The notes under the pieces were generated by a model. That model saw only the letters and a program-made list of their open reading frames with translations, was not told the DNA's origin and searched no databases. A DNA stretch of 64,000 nucleotides from Takakia lepidozioides (lineage: Eukaryota; Streptophyta; Takakiopsida; Takakiales; Takakiaceae): contig CM060732.1 of assembly GCA_030704615.1 (NCBI GenBank), positions 6,078,001 to 6,142,000 of the forward strand, written 5' to 3'. Shown here piece after piece: positions 45,176-55,727 of this stretch. A program made the position numbers and the translations under genes. The first letter of the stretch is position 1. Every line of letters starts with the position of its first letter.

Positions 45176-46082
45176 TTATTTGTTTTGCCTGTAAAATACA
45201 CCGGCTCAGAACACTCTCTCGAAAGGCAAAAAAAGACGTATAGGTGAGGGGAGAGGCAAAGGAAAGGGGAAGGGGAAGGGAACCCAAACGGGTATCTTTT
45301 TATTGTCGGTTTGTTTGGAATATGCAGCATAAGTCGGCATACTGTAAATGCATATTCCCACGGTTATAGGTCCCTCGGGTATAGACACTTTTTCTTTCGC
45401 CAAACATCTGCTGACATGGCGGACGTTCACGCTCACATGGCGTGAACGCCACATCATGCAGATGAAGCCTTGGCTCATGCCACATCAGCCAAGCGTGAGC
45501 TCAGCTCATAGGCTCATGGGGCTGGGCTCATGACCTAGCTGCCCTCGGCACAAGCACACGAGATGTGGAGAAATTCTTTCTATCATGCCGATGCGAGTCT
45601 CCATCGGATCCCGGAGGGGTGTCGAGTTTGCGCTTGCATGCACAAAATCTCTCCTCACCTTCCAGATGTGGGAGCCTTGACTGCAAAGGTGTTCATGTTG
45701 TACAGTCATTAACAGCCCTAACGATTTTTATAGGATCTTTAGATCTGTTTGCAGCTCTAACAACTCTGCCCTGTCTGGACCTTTACCAACACCCTGTCCC
45801 CTCAGGAAGTCTTGGTACCTTGTTTGTTGCAAAAGCGCGTGGACCATGTCATCAGCAGTTGCAATGTAAAGGTCCCGTCCAGTCTTACCGGATTGCTTCA
45901 TCCACACACTGTGCACAGTCTCGGATAGATACATCTCCAACTGCTACAGTGCAGAGAGAAGGGGAGAAGATGCTGCCGGTGAAAGAGTCGGACTGTGGTG
46001 ACACATTGTGGCACATTGAACGGACTAGTGAGATGTTCCGCTCTTATGTTCTTATGTTCTTCTTTGTTAACACAGTCGTAAG
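45176..46082. other. Intergenic, no supported gene
   Basis: Contains a purine-rich patch at 45240-45290 and a perfect 8-bp hairpin GTTCACGC/GCGTGAAC near 45425-45447. The 181-residue forward frame at 45565-46110 has no recognisable features and is probably incidental. Confidence 0.35.
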
Positions 46083-46620
46083 GTATATCCAACCCATAAT
46101 ACTTGGGTAAACTTCTGGATGGCTTTATACTGGTTAATGGCTACACTTTCTTGAATGAGATAAATCTTCTTCCACAATCAATCTTATTTCCCTGCATTAT
46201 TAACACCCTCAAGAGGTTTATGCGACCCACAAATACCTGGGTAAATCTATGGATGGCTTTCTGTTGGTTGATGGCTATACTTTCTTAAATGAGATCAATC
46301 TTCTTCTACAATCAATCTTATTTCAGACATCTTATGTCCCCGCATTGTTAACATCATCAAGAGGTTTATGCGACCCACAATACCTTGGCCAAGTTGTGGA
46401 TGGCTTTCTGTTGGTTGATGGCTATACTTTCTTGAATGAGATCTAGAATCAATCTTATTTGAGGCATGTTATGTCCTAGCATTGTAGCACAGACCTGCGG
46501 TGTATGCTACCCACAATATCTGAATGAACTTGTGGATGGCTAGTAAATAAACTTGTCGGTGGCTTTATGCGGCTACACTCTCTTGAATGACATCAATCCT
46601 TGTCAACAATCAAACTAATT
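46083..46620. repeat. Minisatellite, four units of 134-147 bp
   Basis: GGATGGC anchors recur at 46117, 46251, 46398 and 46534, with flanking text ATGCGACCCACAATACCTGG and TTGAATGAGATCAATCTT. The middle units translate to a repeated VVDGFLLVDGYTFLNEI in the forward frame, but outer units break it. Followed by TTCATCC-type degenerate repeats to about 46745. Confidence 0.8.
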
Positions 46621-46974
46621 TCGGTCATTCATCCGGACACTTTTCATCCAATATTCATCCAATATTCATCCCTTCATTTTTTCATTTATCCATGATTCAT
46701 TCATCCTTGAAGTTTTTCATCACACATTCATCCCACATTGCATCTACGGAGCACGGCTACTTTGGTCCCCGGCCGCGCGCGTTATTTTCCATCCACAGGA
46801 GTTTGCTTAAACGGCAATAGACCCTGTACTTTCCGCGGTTATAGGCTTCGCTTCCCTAATCTGCTCACGCTCAAGGGATTCTTCTCACGCTTAAGGGAAC
46901 CTGCCCACGCATAGTGTGCAAAGCTTGAGTGTGCTCACGTGAGCTGCTCACGCGCTAGCTTCTCTCGTTATATT

Positions 46975-47360
46975 TGGATGTTTGGGTTGTGATTGTACAA
47001 TATGTAATTATGCATGTGTGTGTGGTATTTATAGGTATAGTATGATTATTGTATAGATGTATATATGGTATGAGTGAGAAGAATAGAGGGTGGTTTTTAA
47101 ATATAAGTAGGTTGGTTTGTTTATGCGCGGTCGTGTTAATGACGGGTTGGTTGATTGGGGTGGGTTGGAGTTTGAGTATGTTGGGTGGCGTATGTGTAGG
47201 TGGGGTTTGAACGTTGGCTATTGGATATTCGTGCGGGGCGGGGTGGCTGCTTTATGATTTGCGGGTGACACGTCGCGCGTGGGTGTGGGGACACGTGTTA
47301 TGATTTATGATTTCAAAAGCCGTGTGACAGAGGCGGCTGTGGTGAGGGAGGATCATGGTT
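46975..47360. other. Strongly G+T-rich, C-poor block
   Basis: About 385 bp in which the forward strand is nearly devoid of C outside a few CpG/CACG words, with many GGTTGG, GGGTGGG and TGTGTG runs. No coding sequence. Confidence 0.6.
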
Positions 47361-48442
47361 TGTGATTTCTTGTATGAGGTGGTGACGGGCCTCACCGCGC
47401 GCGCAATCGCGAAGGGGAAAATGCGACGTCAATCCGGGGCCTGGAATCGAGGTGGGTTAGGCTCAAGAACCGACCACCCATGAGATGTGTCGCTGGTCTT
47501 GGCGGAGTTCAGCGGTTGACGGAGGGAAATCCTCCCGCTATGTAAACTACCAGCCAAGCAGGCAGGCTTAGCTTAGAACCACCTTGAGGGATAACTCACC
47601 CCTGGAATGTTCGTATTCAAAGGCCCATGCCTTCTTAGTTCGTGTCTTACTCATGCTGAGTAGAATGGTTCCCCCCTTCATTGACTACGGTGTGTGTGCC
47701 TTATGGTGTAAACATAGGGTTAAATTTTTTCCCTCCAATAATTGCAATAAATTTCCCAGGGCCACTGTCCCCGTTCTTAAAAAATAAAATACCAAGTGGC
47801 GCCACTAATGTTGGTGGCGCCAACAAGGTATGTACAAGTGGGTTGATTTATTGAGGGACTTGGTCATATGGCATTCCTTCAAGTACCAAATGCCCAATAA
47901 ATCAAAGGTGGAAGCATCTAAGCATAATTTTAGGGGATCCAAGAATGTATTAGAGAATATCTAGTGAACAAGTGGGATGAAGACATGGGCATTTGGTACG
48001 CCTATGCATACTATTTGCCCAGTTAAATCAACCCTCCATAAATCATATAAAACCACTAGTGGTTGATTGTTGTAAATGATTTGTCGAGTGGTGTGATGAT
48101 AGTTGATTACATGGGCATTTGGTATTCCATATCTAGTTCACCTGTCCATGAACAATGATTTCAACCTTCACCTTCACCTTCACATCGGGAGACCACAAGT
48201 GCTTTGACCATGTGAGATTTTCACCACTAGTTGTGAGTGCCACCCAGGTGATTCTGTTGTCAAATCCTGCTCCCTTGACGGGGTGTGGTATAATCTTCTC
48301 CCCTTCCCTTGGGGAGGCGTCCCTTGAGCCTTGTGTGCTCCGCTCCTCATGCCGAGGTTGCTATGAAAGAGGTTATTTTCTCCTGTAATTAAGGGGCCTG
48401 ATTTGTGAGCGGTCGGGTATTTCCCTTTTTTTTTTTAAAGAT
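47361..48442 (+). repeat. LINE-like tails and foldback words
   Basis: 47740-47790 (AATAAATTTCCCAGGGCCAC then TGTCCCCGTTCTTAAAAAAT) is the same 3' end as 15000-15056. About 48150-48442 ends GGCCTGATTTGTGAGCGGTC...TTTCCC(T)n AAAG, as at 5195-5270. Between them TACCAAATGCCCA (47883) and TGGGCATTTGGTA (about 47988 and 48112) make inverted repeats. No gene. Confidence 0.45.
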
Positions 48443-49555
48443 GCTCATATCTGTCATGCAGATCCGTGGGCGCTCCTTAAGCATTGCAGAGAAAAATCAC
48501 GATATTTTGTGCCCCACTGAGCGACATGAGCATCCCATTTCTTTCCAGAATTCAGATGAGTTGACTTAACAATGCTTAAGAGTTGGGTTTGATTCGAAGT
48601 AACTTTCCTGCTTCCATCGGTCTGAGGTTCCCAGTGCTCAACGAGACTGGGGAATGGAGAGGTGATGAGCTTGGAAGAAGAGTAGAAGGTTGTGAGACTG
48701 CTTGCACAAGGGTCATTCAGTGATAGCTCGCAGGCTACAATACAAATGTGCATTGGCACAAATAGCTCACAGCGAAGCCTGCGAATGTCCCTGGAATTGT
48801 AAGAGTGCTTGTGTTGCAAGCAGTGGAATTTTGAAGCTCTTCCCATGACGCCAAACCATGGCAGGCACACCAGGAAGAATCTACAGCTAGTATCAGGTTG
48901 GCATGTTGTGCTGTTATAGTTGCAACATCCATTACCTCGATCACATCAAAGCTCAAATTGTAAACATTCATCTAGACACGTTCAGATTTGAACACGTTCT
49001 TCTCGAATACTCAAAATACAGCTGATTAAAGAGGAAATCACAGCTACTCCAACTACCTATGCAGTGAGAAGATCGGGAACAGTAAATAAATCCTAAGACT
49101 CGTGACATATTCGGAGACACATGATTGCAATTGCATCCCTGATCAGTCCATCTGCACCACAATGTCTTAGTAAGTTTCATTTGCTCTGCGGAACACAGTT
49201 CACTTCCATCTTCAAGTCTATTCCATGTTGGAGACCCGAGGGAGCACTTGACAGTGACCAGTGCATGCAGTACACAATTAACAAGAGGCAATACCCTCAC
49301 TAAATGAAAACCAATCACAATTCAACTCAACTACAAAGGACCATGATGGCATCTACATTCCGAGTGGCAACATTCATTTCAAAAATCTCAACCAGAGAAG
49401 TCTTAAGGCCACAGAAGATTAGGAGAGACGTTCCTCCGAGCAGAGAAAATTAGAAGATAAATTAAACGAAATGGTTTCATGAAAAACTGTTCAGCTCTAC
49501 AGTCAGGTGAGGCAACCCACTGGTATAAATACATGGAATCTCCCAGTCTCACAAT
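48443..49555. other. Downstream of Lhca4, no supported gene
   Basis: The right end is probably Lhca4 3' UTR. Reverse-strand frames at 48870-48454 and 49318-48968 have no recognisable family. Confidence 0.35.
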
Positions 49556-50888
49556 CTATGAACTTAATCCCTGGATGGTCTGGACTACAGTTGTGTGCCA
49601 TGGATCAGCCAGATGCTGCAGCAGATTGTCAATGGGTCCCTTTCCTGTCACATTTGACTGAATCAAGAATCCGAGGAACGCCAACATCGCCAATCGCCCT
49701 GCTTACATAGCACACGCCACAATGCATTAGTGTAATCCTATCGTCTATATACAGACAGCATAGCAGACAGCAAGTTAATAACTCCCATACCAATAATCAT
49801 CAGAAGGTACAAAAGACCTAAACAGAAAGAAGGAACTCGGATAGTCATAACATTAAGTTTCATCAATGTACCGTTGGCGATCTCTTTTTCTTTGTACTCC
49901 TCGCTAGTGGGAAAGTTGAAGGGGTTGAAGATGCCTCCGGGGTAGCCGACATCACCAGGGGGAAGCTTGTAGCTCTTGAAGAAGGGGTCTTGGCTTACAC
50001 TGCCTGGATATTTTATGTCCTGCCATCTTCGAACCTCGACATAGTGGAAAAGGATAAACTCAATAACAAAGAGAGTCGAGGCCGGTGCAAAATAATCGAC
50101 CTTTCCAGCATCAAACCAGAGAGGAGCTTTCAGCAGCCCGATCTTGGTCAATACTTCTGGGATCAACATACCTGCCACACCGAGCATGGCCCATCTTCCA
50201 TTCTGCAATTCAGCTTGTACATACCACTTGAGATTCTCGGGGTCCTCACCCAGGCCTAGAGGATCAAAGCCATTGTCTCCTGGCAGACTGCATCCACAAT
50301 ATTGTAGAGTCCATAAATTAGCTCCGGTACATCCCCACACAATAATTAGTGAAAGAGAGACCAAATACCTACCAAAAGGAGTTAGAGGGGACCTCCACGT
50401 GGGGCAGGACATATGTCTTCCTGTGACGACCCACATTCAGACGATACTAACGGTACCGCGACAATGTAGACAGCCACAGACACCCACGAAGAATCGGTAC
50501 TGAATCCACAAGGCTCGTGGAAGAAGGCCGATTGAAACTGAGGTAGCACCGTAGTGACACAACGCTTTAGGTTCAGTTGACGCTCTTCGACAACCGGCAA
50601 ACCAACATACTCCAGGAAGAAGTCTATGAGGGAGACATCAAAAGCCAGCTGCGGCTAGACGGCGGCAGAAAAGCTGTCCTCCTACCTGCCGTTCAGGTAG
50701 CCTGGTGAATCCAAGCCCGGGAGCCATTCTCCCTTCTTGGCCTCAATTCTGAAGGCCTGTGAAGCAGGAGCAGCCGTCAGGCGCACGTTCCTGGTAAGTC
50801 TGGAGGCATTGGAGCCCGCCAGAAAGCCCGACTTGCACAGAGACGAGCAGGAGACTCCCGCTGCAACCTGCATTGAGACAGCCGCCAT
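49556..50888 (-). CDS. LHCA4: Photosystem I light-harvesting chlorophyll a/b protein, Lhca4 type, 3 exons
   Basis: Lhca4 is a thylakoid antenna subunit pairing with Lhca1 on photosystem I and carrying low-energy chlorophylls. Exons on the reverse strand: 50888-50686, 50287-49872, 49698-49556, all GT-AG, totalling 762 nt or 253 residues (Arabidopsis about 251). An N-terminal plastid transit peptide of about 50 residues is rich in Ser/Ala/Arg. The mature protein starts near [19 protein letters not shown]. Helix 1 holds [20 protein letters not shown], then [20 protein letters not shown] (helix 3 region), the family signature [14 protein letters not shown], and helix 4 [20 protein letters not shown]. 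The end reads [13 protein letters not shown] then IQGLSS. Chlorophyll-binding Glu/Asn/His and ExxxR pairs are present. The ATG at 50888-50886 ([11 protein letters not shown]) is chosen because it gives a normal transit peptide. Intact; likely functional. Confidence 0.95.
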
Positions 50889-51023
50889 AGCTCCTAAAGC
50901 CAATCCTTCAGCTCTGTGCAATCCAGCATCCACCTGCCGGCTCTCCAAGCACACTCGCAGACGAGAAGAATCGCAATCTTGCAAGCACCTCCATCGCTGT
51001 GGATCCCCTCCGTCCTCGGCTCA

Positions 51024-51056
51024 GCGGATAGGATTGCCCCGTCGCGCCATTGGCCC
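51024..51056 (-). promoter_or_regulatory. CCAAT box and GATA element upstream of Lhca4
   Basis: On the reverse strand GGCCAATGG (51057-51049 region) is followed within about 20 bp by CCTATCC (GATA-type, 51027-51033). CCAAT and GATA/I-box pairs are typical of light-regulated Lhc promoters. They lie about 140-165 bp upstream of the ATG. Activity is inference. Confidence 0.4.
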
Positions 51057-51219
51057 GTTCCCCTCACCCTATCTCCTCCCCGGCCTCGGCCTGATAGAAC
51101 CGGCGACTTGGTACAACCAGTCATCCATCCGTGGAACTGGATACCAAGCCCCCGCACCCCTCCTCGTAAAGGGCTTTCCAATCTTTGTTGGAACAATGAC
51201 ATGGAGATCTCCCAAACTG

Positions 51220-51590
51220 TAGGGACTTTGGATGCATATGGGATTGCACTTGGACTTAGATGACATTGGACACAGGAGGTCACATTTGGGCCTCCACATG
51301 GGATAAGCACTTGGATACATAGAAAATTGCACTTGGGCTTAGATGACAATGGACGCTTGGGCCTTTACACGGGAGATGCACTTGGATACATAGGATTGCA
51401 CTTGGGCTTAGATGGGCCTCGACATAGGAGACGCACTGCGATACATAGGAAATTGCACTTGGTCTTTTCAATTCTTCAAACATGGGCCAATGGCACAAGC
51501 TACCCTAGAGGTCGCACTTGGGCCTGGACATAGGAGACGCACTTGGGCTTAGATGACACTGGACACTTGGGCCAGCGGCATAGGTTTTGT
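51220..51590. repeat. Degenerate minisatellite upstream of Lhca4
   Basis: Words GCACTTGGGCTTAGATGACA, TGGACACTTGGGCC, CATAGGAGACGCACTTGG and GATACATAGGA(AA)TTGCAC recur, with anchors at about 51244, 51324, 51396 and 51452 (spacing 56-80 bp). GAGATCTCCCAAACTGTAGGG-like sequence flanks it on both sides (51208-51232, 51604-51626). Confidence 0.75.
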
Positions 51591-51641
51591 TTTGTAGCGT
51601 CGTTGAGATCTCCCAAACCGTGGGGCCCCAACCCTGAATCA

Positions 51642-53100
51642 TCTTATGCAAGTATGGTTAACACAAGGGCCGGTGGAAGGGAAGGCACCACGAAAGCTCA
51701 CCCAGGGGGAGATGAATGATCTCAGGTTGCAGGTGCAGAACATTGTCACAATTACTATAGACATTGTCTATAGTAGGATAATACAGTTACACGATGATGT
51801 GGAAGGGTTGCAGACTCAAGTAGATGACTTGAGTTCCAACATTGACAAACGAGTCTTTGTTCCTGAGGAGCAGCTGGTGGCTACTTATTTGCATGCCAGG
51901 ACTCTGATTTTCCAGTCTTCATCACAGGAGGTGTAAGAATTGTCAGCAGTAGAAGGGATAGTGGCGGCAATATCACAGCCTCCACAGCAGGTGGTTGTGT
52001 AGGTGGCTGACACTGTTGATACCATGGCGAAGCCACAGTCTGAGGTTTGGGGGGATGTTGCTTTCAACCCACCTAGGACTCTTGCTGCACGGGAGTACAA
52101 TCGGGCTATGATTATGCCCTTCAACCAAATTCCCATTGTGATGGATTTGGCCTGGAAGGAATTCAGTCCTCCACAATCTTTGGCACATTATTACCAGATC
52201 ATGCGCATTTGGTTGCCAATGGCAACTAGGATTAAGGTTCTTCCGAACAATCGACCCATTAAGGATCATCACTTTGCAAGGTACTGGTCTGAGGCAGGTA
52301 CCATGCTGAAGGAATTAATTGCCTTCCACGTTGTTCATGGGTACATCTACACCAAGACCAAGGAGGTATCTAGTATTGTCATAGGCTGTGGATTGTACTA
52401 TGCTGCTTGTTTCCTTGCACGTTATCACATTGAGCAGCATAAGATGCAGTCAAGATTTCTGAGTTATTCCAGTGGAGATCATTGGGTCTTACCTTCAGTT
52501 CCACCTCATATGTATCTATATGATGCAAAAATCATGATGCAGAAGGATTCCCAGCTTCGTTCATGGTTTAATTTGGCTTCGAACAGCTTGGCCAAAGAAA
52601 AATTGGGCCCTGATGATATTTTTTATAAGGGACATGAAGCCTGGAAATACTTACACTGTTCCAAGGTCATTGGCACACCTCTCACCTATACGGCGAAGGA
52701 GTTCAGGGAATTCACTCATTTTGCTTGCAAGCGATTAAAGCAAGTAGTCCAGTTCAAGCTTCCAGACTTGGTGGGCCAACATTGCATGCCATTCAGGATT
52801 CCTAAGGAACCACTTATGGTTTGACCGCCGAAACACCTCAGGGGGGAAGATGATTCTGATACTACTGGTTCTACAGAGGAACCTTTTGACATGGCAGAGG
52901 ACTATGCACTACATATGGCAGAGAAGAAACGACGGGGATCTCCTATGCCTGAGAGGTTACCTCGTTATCAACCACAGGAGGGTCAAACATTTCCATTCGA
53001 TGCTCAATCGTCTTCATCACCCAGTGACAGGGCTCGGGCTCGCACACAGAGCCCTCCAAAGGATTCTCACCGTCAGAAGGGTGCTCACTCACAACGGTGA
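51642..53100 (+). pseudogene. Copy 2 of an uncharacterised retroelement ORF (C-terminal half)
   Basis: One frame from about 51646 to 53100, broken by TAA (51934-51936), TAG (52000-52002) and TGA (52822-52824). It starts MQVWLTQGPVEG, then coiled-coil DDVEGLQTQVDDLSSNIDKR, then a globular region (FNPPRTLAAREYNRAMIMPF, WKEFSPPQSLAHYYQIMRIW, HHFARYWSEAGTMLKELIAF, GCGLYYAACFLARYHIEQHK) and a basic Ser/Pro/Arg-rich tail ending GAHSQR. I do not recognise the family. A polypurine tract and LTR-like sequence follow at once, so it is probably the last ORF of an LTR retrotransposon. It matches copy 3 (63289-64000) closely. Confidence 0.7.
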
Positions 53101-53114
53101 GGACACGACTTTTT

Positions 53115-53490
53115 GAGAGGGGGAGGGGTAATGTTAGAGGGCTGTCTGGGACGTAGACATTTTTACGGGCTCTGTGGGGTACCCTTAATTTTTGCGCAGA
53201 CTTACAATGGTAGACTTAGACCACCAGAGGCCTTAGGGGTGACAGGCACAGGCTTTAGGGGTGGTAGACAGGTTTACACACTCAGACACAACCTTACACA
53301 GACTGTCGCAATTAGTCACAGCTCGACAAAGCACGACACAGCCCGACACAGCTTTACACAGCCAGTCACAGCTCGGCACAGTCACAGGCCGACACAACTT
53401 GGCACAACCGTCACAACGTACGTAGGGAACGGTTATCATGGCAGGGAACAACTGTGTGGGAACAACATTTGAAGAGGGAACGGTGAGTGC
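53115..53490 (+). mobile_element. Polypurine tract and LTR fragment with CACAGC-rich repeats
   Basis: GAGAGGGGGAGGGG (53115-53128) is a polypurine tract, followed by TGTTAGAGGG (53132), a typical LTR start. 53280-53410 is a degenerate array of (A/T)CACAGC(T/C)CGACA-like 11-13-bp units. The right border of the LTR is unclear; it is cut by the reverse-strand element at about 53491. Confidence 0.55.
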
Positions 53491-53963
53491 TTAGAGATAT
53501 CCAACTCTTCTATCTTGGAGTTTCCACCTCGGATAGCGAAGGGATGGGTGAGTAAAAGCCGCTCGACAGCCCTCGAAGGTGCCGGGTTCCTTAGGCTTCA
53601 CCTTAAACTTTGCCTTAGTGGGAGTGGCATTAGCCGCCTTCGACACGTCTTTCAACGTCCCGCCAAACTGCGCCAACAACCCTTCCCAAAAGGCTGCTGG
53701 CATGGGAGACATCTGTTGATCTTCCGGAGCCCTCAGGAAATCCTCGGGCTCCAACTCCCCAGATTTCTCCTGTTCTTGAGTGGCCTCCATTTCAAAAGCA
53801 TGCATCGCCTCCTCAAATCGCCGCTTCGTGACACGTCGCTCCCATCGGGCTCACCAGGATCATTATCTTTCGGGCCGTTCCGCTTTCGCTTTGGCTTGCC
53901 CGACCCCATGATGAGGCCGATCCCAAGGACGATCGCGTACTGAACTCTAAGCTCTGATACCAA
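53491..53963 (-). pseudogene. Start of a reverse-strand LTR element: PBS and gag N-terminus
   Basis: Immediately inside the LTR, 53962-53951 read on the reverse strand is TGGTATCAGAGC, the primer-binding site complementary to the 3' end of initiator tRNA-Met. A short basic frame (MGSGKPKRKRNGPKDNDPGE) and then a gag-like frame (ATQEQEKSGELEPEDFL, KAKFKVKPKEPGTFEG) follow in different phases. The element is truncated at about 53491, so capsid core and pol are missing. Confidence 0.75.
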
Positions 53964-53964
53964 G

Positions 53965-54677
53965 TGTCGCACACCTCACTTCGGTAAGCTCCCCTTCAAG
54001 TCATAGTTACTCGCTTTGATGCGCGCGCCTAACTCCCAAACTGGTCGCCGGGCCAACTCGGAGCTTTGGCTGCTCACCGGGACATAACGGTCCCCCTTTT
54101 ACTCCTCCACAAGACCCTCTCTCAATTTGGGCCTAGTGGAAATTCCCTTTGGATGTTGGCAGTCCGGAACAGCTCCCCACACCTTGGTCGCTTTCCGGCT
54201 CGCAGGCTTACTCACTAGTTTTTGGTCACCAACGGGCTTGCACTGTTCTCGGGGTTACTACTCCCTATATATACTTCTGTGACTGTCCGCGGGGGTTTCA
54301 CAAACAACCCTGCCATTTCACGAAAACCCTCGATTCCCGGTGATGAGTCGCGGTGAGTCTTGGCCCACCCACCACGGCCCCATTGGACCGTGATGAGTCC
54401 CAAGACTCCCCACGACTCCCACCACAAGGTTTCCGGCCCATGGTGAGTCATATGCCACCCCCACTAAGACCCACTAAGCTACCACCACCCCTCGTGGAAC
54501 CACCCCCACCGCAACCCGGTGTGCGGGGCTCCATCTAGTGAGCGCCTTCGCCTCCTTGAGTGCCTTGGGCACTCAAGGGTGCTTGAGCCCCCGCATCTAT
54601 TGTTGCCACTGCCCCCACCATAGGGGCAGCCCCTCTAGTGTCCCGACCCCCTGCCCTCAAGGCGAAAGGCCGCGACA
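53965..54677 (-). mobile_element. 5' LTR of the truncated reverse-strand element (713 bp)
   Basis: Termini TGTCGC... and ...CGCGACA, with the PBS 2 nt inside. It is highly similar along its whole length to the solo LTR at 40785-41508, including the (C/T)CCTATATATA TATA-like box near 54265 (reverse strand TATATAGGGA). The forward proline-rich frame at 54353-54538 is incidental. Confidence 0.85.
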
Positions 54678-55727
54678 ACCTTGCTATCCAAGAGAAGTTT
54701 TCAAGTGAACTCGGGTATCCGTGATAGTATAAAGTGAGGTGGTTGTTCTCTTTAGGAAGGATGTTATCACCGTCCAATGTAAACCTCTTGCCATGTCAAG
54801 TCCTAGTAGACTTCATTCTCATGACGGTATTAATGATATTATGTAACAATCATGGTCCAAACTTGCATACTAGTACTTATCAAAAAATAATACGTGGAAA
54901 CCTCACGTACGAGACCTACATGAGAATTCATTACAGACCGGTTGGACTTGAATACCTCTATGCCCACTTCAGAAGCCACGCCATGTGGTAATATATGACC
55001 ATGACAACTTTGGAGTTCCATGTCTAGGATGTAAAAGTTGGGGACACATTCTCCTTTAATTCCTCCATGGCTTGCAAACAGTCATGTATGCATACCTAAA
55101 AACTGACACAATAAAAGGGAAGACAATTTGTACATTGTTCTGACACATGGAATGCATAAATCTATCGAATATTTGGAAGACAATGTGGATGCTGATACCA
55201 GTCTATTGTTGATGAGGTCATGAGACTATGGGGACACATTCGATGAAGCCCTTCCCCCGCTAAGATGGAATTTACCATCTCCGGATGGATAAGGAGATAG
55301 TATGATTGATGATCTCTTCGTTACCACATTGGAGTTGATTTGAATGGATTCAGCCTCCTTTGCAGTGTCACAGAATGAGACAGAGTCTAGTACATGACTA
55401 TGCGGAGGGGTCAAAATCAGGTGATTTCCTCCTCTGGCGACGACAGGATATATGCCAACGCAACGATGTACCACTACGAGATGCCCCGGACATTGGATGA
55501 ATGTCGGCTCGCTTGCAGCTGAAGAAATATCAATTTCAAGCTGATAAAATCCAATGCAAAAAAACGATGATAGGATCAATATCAATTGTGAGATATGAAC
55601 TTGAAACCACTACTCATCTGGTTAAGAGCATATGCAAAACAAAAGACATAAAATCACGCTACTTCGACCTTAGGTCCGAACGTATCAAATTGATCGATTG
55701 ATCATTATATTTATCAATAGTCTGGTC
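54678..55727. other. Intergenic, no supported gene
   Basis: No recognisable coding sequence. It is the 3' flank of the FCP1-like pseudogene and may hold more of it in unrecognisable form. Confidence 0.35.

Noticed and set aside
43757-45540. Transposon bounded by GGCTCATGCCAC words at 43.8 and 45.5 kb
   Set aside because: The shared word is short and in direct orientation, and no longer terminal repeat or target duplication was found.
45565-46110. 181-residue forward ORF as a gene
   Set aside because: No recognisable domain or composition bias, and it runs into the minisatellite.
40785-54677. A single 13.9-kb LTR retrotransposon bounded by the two matching LTRs
   Set aside because: The interval holds an intact host Lhca4 gene, unrelated repeats and no pol on the right strand; the gag stub stops at about 53491. 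Two independent insertions are simpler.
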